Shown: positions 29,124 to 32,796 of the stretch, one piece after another
Numbering within the stretch: position 1 is the stretch's first letter
How the letters are laid out: each line of letters begins with the position of its first letter
From: Rhodospirillales bacterium
GTDB taxonomy: Bacteria > Pseudomonadota > Alphaproteobacteria > Acetobacterales > Acetobacteraceae
NCBI GenBank assembly: GCA_025352665.1
Contig: JANXSM010000076.1
Coordinates: 1 to 32,796, forward strand
Direction of reading: 5' to 3'
DNA: 32,796 nt
Position numbers and translations under genes: made by a program
The notes under the pieces: generated by a model
The model's database searches: none
Seen by the model: only the letters and a program-made list of their open reading frames with translations
Told to the model about the DNA's origin: nothing

Positions 29124-29780
29124 GTGCTGGACACTCACTTTCCGCGGCCACAGGGCGATGTGGCGAACGCGGAGAGCTGGGATTTTCCCGTGCTGTTGGA
29201 AGTGGTCCGCGGTGCGACTGCGCGACGCACCGTGGATGGCGATGCCAGAATGCTGGATGATTTCGTGGCGGGTGCCAAGGCGCTGGTGGCGCGGGGGGCC
29301 GTGGGGGTGATCACCTCCTGCGGTTTCCTCGCCGTCGAGCAGGAGCGACTGGCGGCGCGGATTTCGGTGCCGGTGGCGACCTCCGCCCTGCTGCAGATCC
29401 CGATGGTATCACTCTGCCTGCCGCGTGGGCGGGGTGTTGGGGTGATCACCTATGACGCAGCCTCGCTGACGCCGGCGCATTTCCTCGCGGTGGGTGCCGA
29501 CCCCGCGACACCGGTGGCGGGCCTGCCGCGGGGCGGCGCGTTTCACGCCATGATCGAGGGCTGCGCGCCTTACGACGAGATGGCATTCACGCACGAGATC
29601 CTGACGGCGGCCGATACGCTGCGGGCGATGCATCCGCAGCTTGGGGCGTTGGTGCTGGAATGCACCAATCTGCCGCCGTTCGCGGCCCGGCTGCGCGCCC
29701 ATGCGGGGCTTGCCGTGTATGACATCATCACCCTCGGCTCCTGGTTCCGCGCCGGGCTGGTGGAGCGAGCCTTTGCATGA
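29124..29780 (+). CDS. Aspartate/glutamate racemase family protein
   Basis: This protein of about 218 residues has the two-cysteine racemase architecture: the first Cys in ITSCGFLAVEQ at about 64-75 and the second in VLECTNLPPFAARL near 175, which would act as acid and base on the alpha-carbon. The first family strand, PLGILVLDTHFPRP, begins upstream of the GTG at 29124. The only start-like codon covering it is CTG 29100, which overlaps the stop of the binding-protein gene. The true N-terminus may thus be 8 residues longer and use a rare start. The substrate (Asp/Glu, hydantoin or other) is undetermined. It overlaps the permease by 4 nt. Confidence 0.85.
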   Translation: MLDTHFPRPQGDVANAESWDFPVLLEVVRGATARRTVDGDARMLDDFVAGAKALVARGAVGVITSCGFLAVEQERLAARISVPVATSALLQIPMVSLCLPRGRGVGVITYDAASLTPAHFLAVGADPATPVAGLPRGGAFHAMIEGCAPYDEMAFTHEILTAADTLRAMHPQLGALVLECTNLPPFAARLRAHAGLAVYDIITLGSWFRAGLVERAFA

Positions 29781-30460
29781 CCTATGAGTGGGACTTCCAT
29801 TTCCTTATCCAGTACCGCTGGCTCATCGCCACCGGCATCGGTGTCACGGTGCTGTTCACCATTGCGACCGCGGTGCTGGGGCTGTTGGTCGGAACGGCGC
29901 TCGCCATCGGGCGCATGACCGGGCGGCCCTGGATCAATGCGCCGATCACGGGCTTCATCGAGATCTTTCGCTGCACGCCCGTGCTGGTGCAGCTGGTGTG
30001 GATCTACTACGCGCTGCCGGTGCTGATCGGCGTCGAGATGTCTGCTTCCACCGCCGCGATCATCACGCTCTCGCTGTACGGCGGCTCGTTCTATGCCGAG
30101 ATCATCCGCGGCGGCATCGTCTCGATCGAGCGCGGCCAGTGGGATGCCGGCCGCGCGCTAGGGCTGACCATCTGGCAGTTGCTGGGCCGCGTCATCCTGC
30201 CGCAGGCGACGCGGCGAATGATCCCACCCTTGGTCAACCAGACCATCCTTCAGCTCAAGAACACCTCGCTGGTATCAGCGATCGCAGTGCCGGACCTGCT
30301 GTATCAAGGCCAGCTCATCACTTCCGCCACCTACCGGCCGCTGGAGACCTATACGATGATCGCCGTGGTATATTTCATCATCTTGTTCCCGCTGACGCGG
30401 GTGGCGCAGGGGCTGGAGCGGCATTTTGCCCGCGAACCCGGCCGGGTCGGCTTCGAATGA
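29777..30460 (+). CDS. Amino acid ABC transporter permease (HisM/GlnP type)
   Basis: This 227-residue inner-membrane protein has about five helices. TVLFTIATAVLGLLVGTALAIG is the first, and EIFRCTPVLVQLVWIYYALP is a family signature (RGTPLLVQ-like). AGRALGLTIWQLLGRVILPQA is the EAA loop that contacts the ATPase. NTSLVSAIAVPDLL follows. The start is in an ATGA overlap with the racemase-like gene, and the stop overlaps the oxidoreductase start by 4 nt. Neither a second permease nor an ATP-binding gene is in the window; the partner ATPase must be supplied from elsewhere or shared. Confidence 0.94.
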   Translation: MTYEWDFHFLIQYRWLIATGIGVTVLFTIATAVLGLLVGTALAIGRMTGRPWINAPITGFIEIFRCTPVLVQLVWIYYALPVLIGVEMSASTAAIITLSLYGGSFYAEIIRGGIVSIERGQWDAGRALGLTIWQLLGRVILPQATRRMIPPLVNQTILQLKNTSLVSAIAVPDLLYQGQLITSATYRPLETYTMIAVVYFIILFPLTRVAQGLERHFAREPGRVGFE

Positions 30461-31701
30461 GGGTGGTGGTGATCGGCGCGGGCATCGTCGGCGCCTGTGC
30501 CGCGATCGAACTGCAGCGCGACGGCCACGCGGTAACACTGGTCGAGCCCGGTCCGCCCGGTGGCGAACAGGCGGCCAGCTACGGCAACGGCGCCTGGCTC
30601 AGCCCGAGTTCTGTGGTGCCTATGTCGATGCCGGGCCTGTGGCGCCGCGTGCCGGGATGGCTATTCGATCCGCTCGGCCCGCTGACATTGCGCTGGGGCT
30701 CCCTGCCCGCCTTGCTGCCGTGGCTGGTGCGGTTCCTGTACGCCGGATCGACTGTCGCGAAGGTGGAGGCAACCGCGCGCCATCTGTCGACCCTGCTGCA
30801 CGATGCGCCCGACCGCCATCTGGCGCTGGCGACCGAAGTCGGCGTGGGCGACCTGATCCACCGCAACGGGCTGCTGTATCTATACCCCGACCGAGCCGCC
30901 TTCGCCGCCGAGGCATTGGCTTGGCGGCTGCGGCGCGACAACGGCATCACCTGGACCGAACTCGACAGCGACGCGTTGCACCAGCGTGAGCCGGCGCTGG
31001 GAGCGTTCTACCGGTTCGGTGTTCTCGTCGATCGTGGGGCGCATTGCGCCGACCCCGGCTTCTATGTCGCAGCGCTGGTCCGCCACGCCGTGGCCAACGG
31101 CGCCACGTTGCTACCGGCGCGCGCGACCGGTTTCACGATCGTGGACGGAAGGCTACAGGCGGTTTTGACCGATGCGGGCGCCATCGCCTGCGACCGCGCC
31201 GTGATTGCGGCGGGCATACATTCCAAGGCGTTGGCGCTGGCTGCCGGGGATCGGGTCAGCCTGGCCGCCGAGCGCGGCTATCACGTGCAGATAGCCGACA
31301 GCTCCGTGGTGCTGCGCACGCCGACCATGCCAAGCGACGGCAAGATGTCCAACACCAGCACGCGCGGCGGGCTGCGGGCCGCGGGCCAGGTGGAACTCGC
31401 CCGGGTCGGCGCCGCGCCGAACTGGGCCCGGGCCGACGTCCTGCTGGCGCATCTGCGACGCAGCTTTCCGGGACTCGCGCCGGATGCGCCGCTGGCACGC
31501 TGGATGGGTCATCGCCCCTCCACACCTGACGGCCTGCCGGTGATCGGGCCAGCGCGGAGCAGCGGGGACATTCTTCACGCCTTCGGCCACGGCCATGTCG
31601 GATTGGCGGCAGGGCCGGTCACCGGGAGGATTGTGGCAGACCTGGTCGCCGGTCGCGCACCTGAGGTGTCTAGTACCGCGTTCTCCGCCGCACGGTTTTA
31701 G
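30457..31701 (+). CDS. FAD-dependent oxidoreductase, D-amino acid dehydrogenase (DadA/DAO) family
   Basis: This 414-residue protein starts directly with the FAD fold VVVIGAGIVGACAAIELQRDG and the acidic ribose-binding residue in LVEPG. SYGNGAWLSPSSVVPMSMPG resembles DadA. GMC-like features are absent. The C-terminal MGHRPSTPDGLPVIGP and FGHGHVGLAAGP form the second FAD-binding face of the family. These enzymes oxidise D-amino acids or related amines to keto acids, passing electrons to the quinone pool or oxygen. Together with the upstream racemase-like enzyme and amino acid transporter this suggests uptake and oxidation of one amino acid type. The ATG overlaps the permease stop by 4 nt. Confidence 0.92.
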   Translation: MRVVVIGAGIVGACAAIELQRDGHAVTLVEPGPPGGEQAASYGNGAWLSPSSVVPMSMPGLWRRVPGWLFDPLGPLTLRWGSLPALLPWLVRFLYAGSTVAKVEATARHLSTLLHDAPDRHLALATEVGVGDLIHRNGLLYLYPDRAAFAAEALAWRLRRDNGITWTELDSDALHQREPALGAFYRFGVLVDRGAHCADPGFYVAALVRHAVANGATLLPARATGFTIVDGRLQAVLTDAGAIACDRAVIAAGIHSKALALAAGDRVSLAAERGYHVQIADSSVVLRTPTMPSDGKMSNTSTRGGLRAAGQVELARVGAAPNWARADVLLAHLRRSFPGLAPDAPLARWMGHRPSTPDGLPVIGPARSSGDILHAFGHGHVGLAAGPVTGRIVADLVAGRAPEVSSTAFSAARF

Positions 31702-31755
31702 GCGATATTACGGCGTACATTTTCGTACAGACGGACGAGCTCCTATCTCGCAATA

Positions 31756-31767
31756 TGTAATATTACA
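31756..31767. promoter_or_regulatory. 12-bp palindrome TGTAATATTACA upstream of the giant-protein gene
   Basis: A perfect palindrome lies in an AT-rich 147-nt gap (31702-31848), 6 nt upstream of TTGACG (31774-31779), which resembles a -35 box. No matching -10 lies 16-18 nt further on. TATAAT occurs at 31827-31832 but lacks a -35 partner. It is a candidate operator, not an assigned one. Confidence 0.35.
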
Positions 31768-31848
31768 ATAGAGTTGACGATTACATATGACATTGCTCAA
31801 GTCGGGCGCTTTGGCATTCTGAACCATATAATTTTGTTCGGACCCATT

Positions 31849-32796
31849 ATGCCCATTTCATCGGTAAATCAGCCTGTCGTTTCTATCGGTTCGGGAAGCG
31901 ATGGCATTATCCTGCAGATCTCCGAGGACTCTTATAAGGGCGATGCCCAATATGCCGTCTCCGTCGATGGCCAGCCGATCGGCGGCGTGCTGACCGCAAC
32001 CGCCTCGCACGCGCTTGGCGAGACGCAGGACATCAAGGTGCTCGGCAATTTCGGCATCGGGCCGCACACCGTCACCATCGATTTCCTCAACGACGCCTAC
32101 GACGGCACGGCGGCCACCGACCGCAACCTCTATGTTGACTCGGCAGGTGAGACGCTACTGTCGGCCGGCCCCGTGTCGTTCACCGCGACCGCCGTGGACA
32201 CGGGTGTCACAGACACCGCAAGCCTGAGCACGGCCATCGACGCGGCAGACGCCGCCACCTCCGGCGACATCGTGATCAACCTCGCCAGCAACATCGTCGA
32301 AACCGCGGCCCTGGAGGCTATCAACCTGCAACCCGGCGTGACGCTGACGATCAACGGGCAAGGGCACACACTGTCTGGTGGCAACAGTTTCCGTGGCCTG
32401 TTCGCCTATGCCGGCACCATCACGATCCAGAACCTGACCATTTCAGCCGCCTTGGCCCAAGGTGGCCGTGGCGGCAGCGAAGGTGCGGGCGGTGGGGCTG
32501 GGCTCGGCGGCGGCCTGTTCGTGGCAGGGACCAATCCGGGGCTGACTTCGGGCGCAAATGTGACGCTCGACAACGTTACGTTTACCGCCAACAGGGCCGT
32601 GGGTGGAGTTGGCAGCGGCGGCGGCGGGAATTTCGAAGGGAATTTGGGACCTTACGGCACCGCCGGCGGCGGCGGCGGCATGGGCGGCGATGGCGGCAGC
32701 TACGACATTGCCGGCGGCGGCGGCGGCGGGATCGGCGGCGCTGGAGGCACCGGCGGGGTCGGGCTGGCCGGGATCGCGCCGGGCGCTGCCGGCGGC
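31849..32796 (+). CDS. N-terminal part of a large CBM-containing, glycine-rich beta-helix protein (runs off the right edge)
   Basis: All 316 codons to the edge are open. There is no classical signal peptide, as in large proteins exported by type I or other routes. At about 20-98 lies a carbohydrate-binding module of the CBM60/CBM36-like xylan-binding type: ISEDSYKGDAQYAVSVDGQ, IGPHTVTIDFLNDAYDG and ATDRNLYVD. A probable right-handed beta-helix follows (TINGQGHTLSGG, ITIQNLTIS, NVTLDNVTFTANRA), interrupted from about 205 by long Gly-rich segments. The ATG at 31849 is the first in frame before the module; no strong ribosome site precedes it. A surface or secreted polysaccharide-binding role is inferred. 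Confidence 0.8.
   Translation, partial: MPISSVNQPVVSIGSGSDGIILQISEDSYKGDAQYAVSVDGQPIGGVLTATASHALGETQDIKVLGNFGIGPHTVTIDFLNDAYDGTAATDRNLYVDSAGETLLSAGPVSFTATAVDTGVTDTASLSTAIDAADAATSGDIVINLASNIVETAALEAINLQPGVTLTINGQGHTLSGGNSFRGLFAYAGTITIQNLTISAALAQGGRGGSEGAGGGAGLGGGLFVAGTNPGLTSGANVTLDNVTFTANRAVGGVGSGGGGNFEGNLGPYGTAGGGGGMGGDGGSYDIAGGGGGGIGGAGGTGGVGLAGIAPGAAGG

Noticed and set aside
29788-31701. Apparent 637-residue fusion of a permease-region frame and the FAD oxidoreductase
   Set aside because: The upstream part is an out-of-frame shadow of the permease; the ATG at 30457 in an ATGA overlap starts the real enzyme exactly at its FAD fold.

Overview
The window looks like the chromosome of a GC-rich alphaproteobacterium, most likely an Acetobacteraceae member (Rhodospirillales). 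The grounds are protein style and conserved gene order: cytochrome bc1 chaperone - yceD - rpmF - plsX - fabH - ihfA - merR. No plasmid, phage or CRISPR genes are visible. Most of the window is core housekeeping sequence. The accessory signals sit at 5.2 kb, 12.4-14.2 kb, 18.3-19.5 kb, 22.3-23.3 kb and from 31.7 kb to the right edge.

Layout. 1-5131, minus strand: 5' end of a GMC oxidoreductase gene, tRNA-Pro(GGG), and a compact lipid/ribosome/respiration cluster (merR, ihfA, fabH, plsX, rpmF, yceD, bc1 chaperone). 5132-5341: divergent spacer with a 17-nt palindrome and three exact-period 30-bp hairpin repeats. 5342-8747: bamE lipoprotein, HNH nuclease, alpha/beta hydrolase, gluQRS and an SRAP gene overlapping tail to tail with gluQRS. 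8855-12284: two tandem paralogous class I aminotransferases and a double-GNAT protein, with start/stop overlaps. 12445-14205: a 31-codon ORF overlapping the start of an MHS-type transporter with a large extra loop, then a terminator. 14328-18292: a small exported Ala/Pro/Ser/Thr-rich protein and a 1147-residue Fe-S flavoprotein. 18305-19538: three copies of a ~105-bp dispersed element bracket a YgjP-type metallopeptidase gene; next to them is a 49-residue entericidin-like lipoprotein. 19577-21015: a DapA-superfamily lyase and a YcgN cysteine-cluster protein.

21118-23311: an ion channel with a K+ selectivity filter, overlapping tail to tail with a decayed histidine-kinase remnant, then an AT-richer gap at the 3' end of tRNA-Lys(TTT). 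23366-28129, minus strand: cyclophilin, coaD, gyrA and an exported alpha-carbonic anhydrase. 28261-31701, plus strand: substrate-binding protein, Asp/Glu-racemase-like enzyme, ABC permease and DadA-like FAD oxidoreductase, tightly coupled and with no ATPase gene. 31849 to the edge: the N-terminal part of a large secreted-looking protein with a CBM60/CBM36-like carbohydrate-binding module and a glycine-rich, probably beta-helical region.

I see no complete, clearly new multi-gene system. The best leads are the small ORF overlapping the MHS transporter start, the repeats whose ends coincide with stop codons of neighbouring genes, the racemase/oxidase/transport cassette, and the truncated giant protein at the right edge. 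All functions are read from motifs and family memory; no searches were run.
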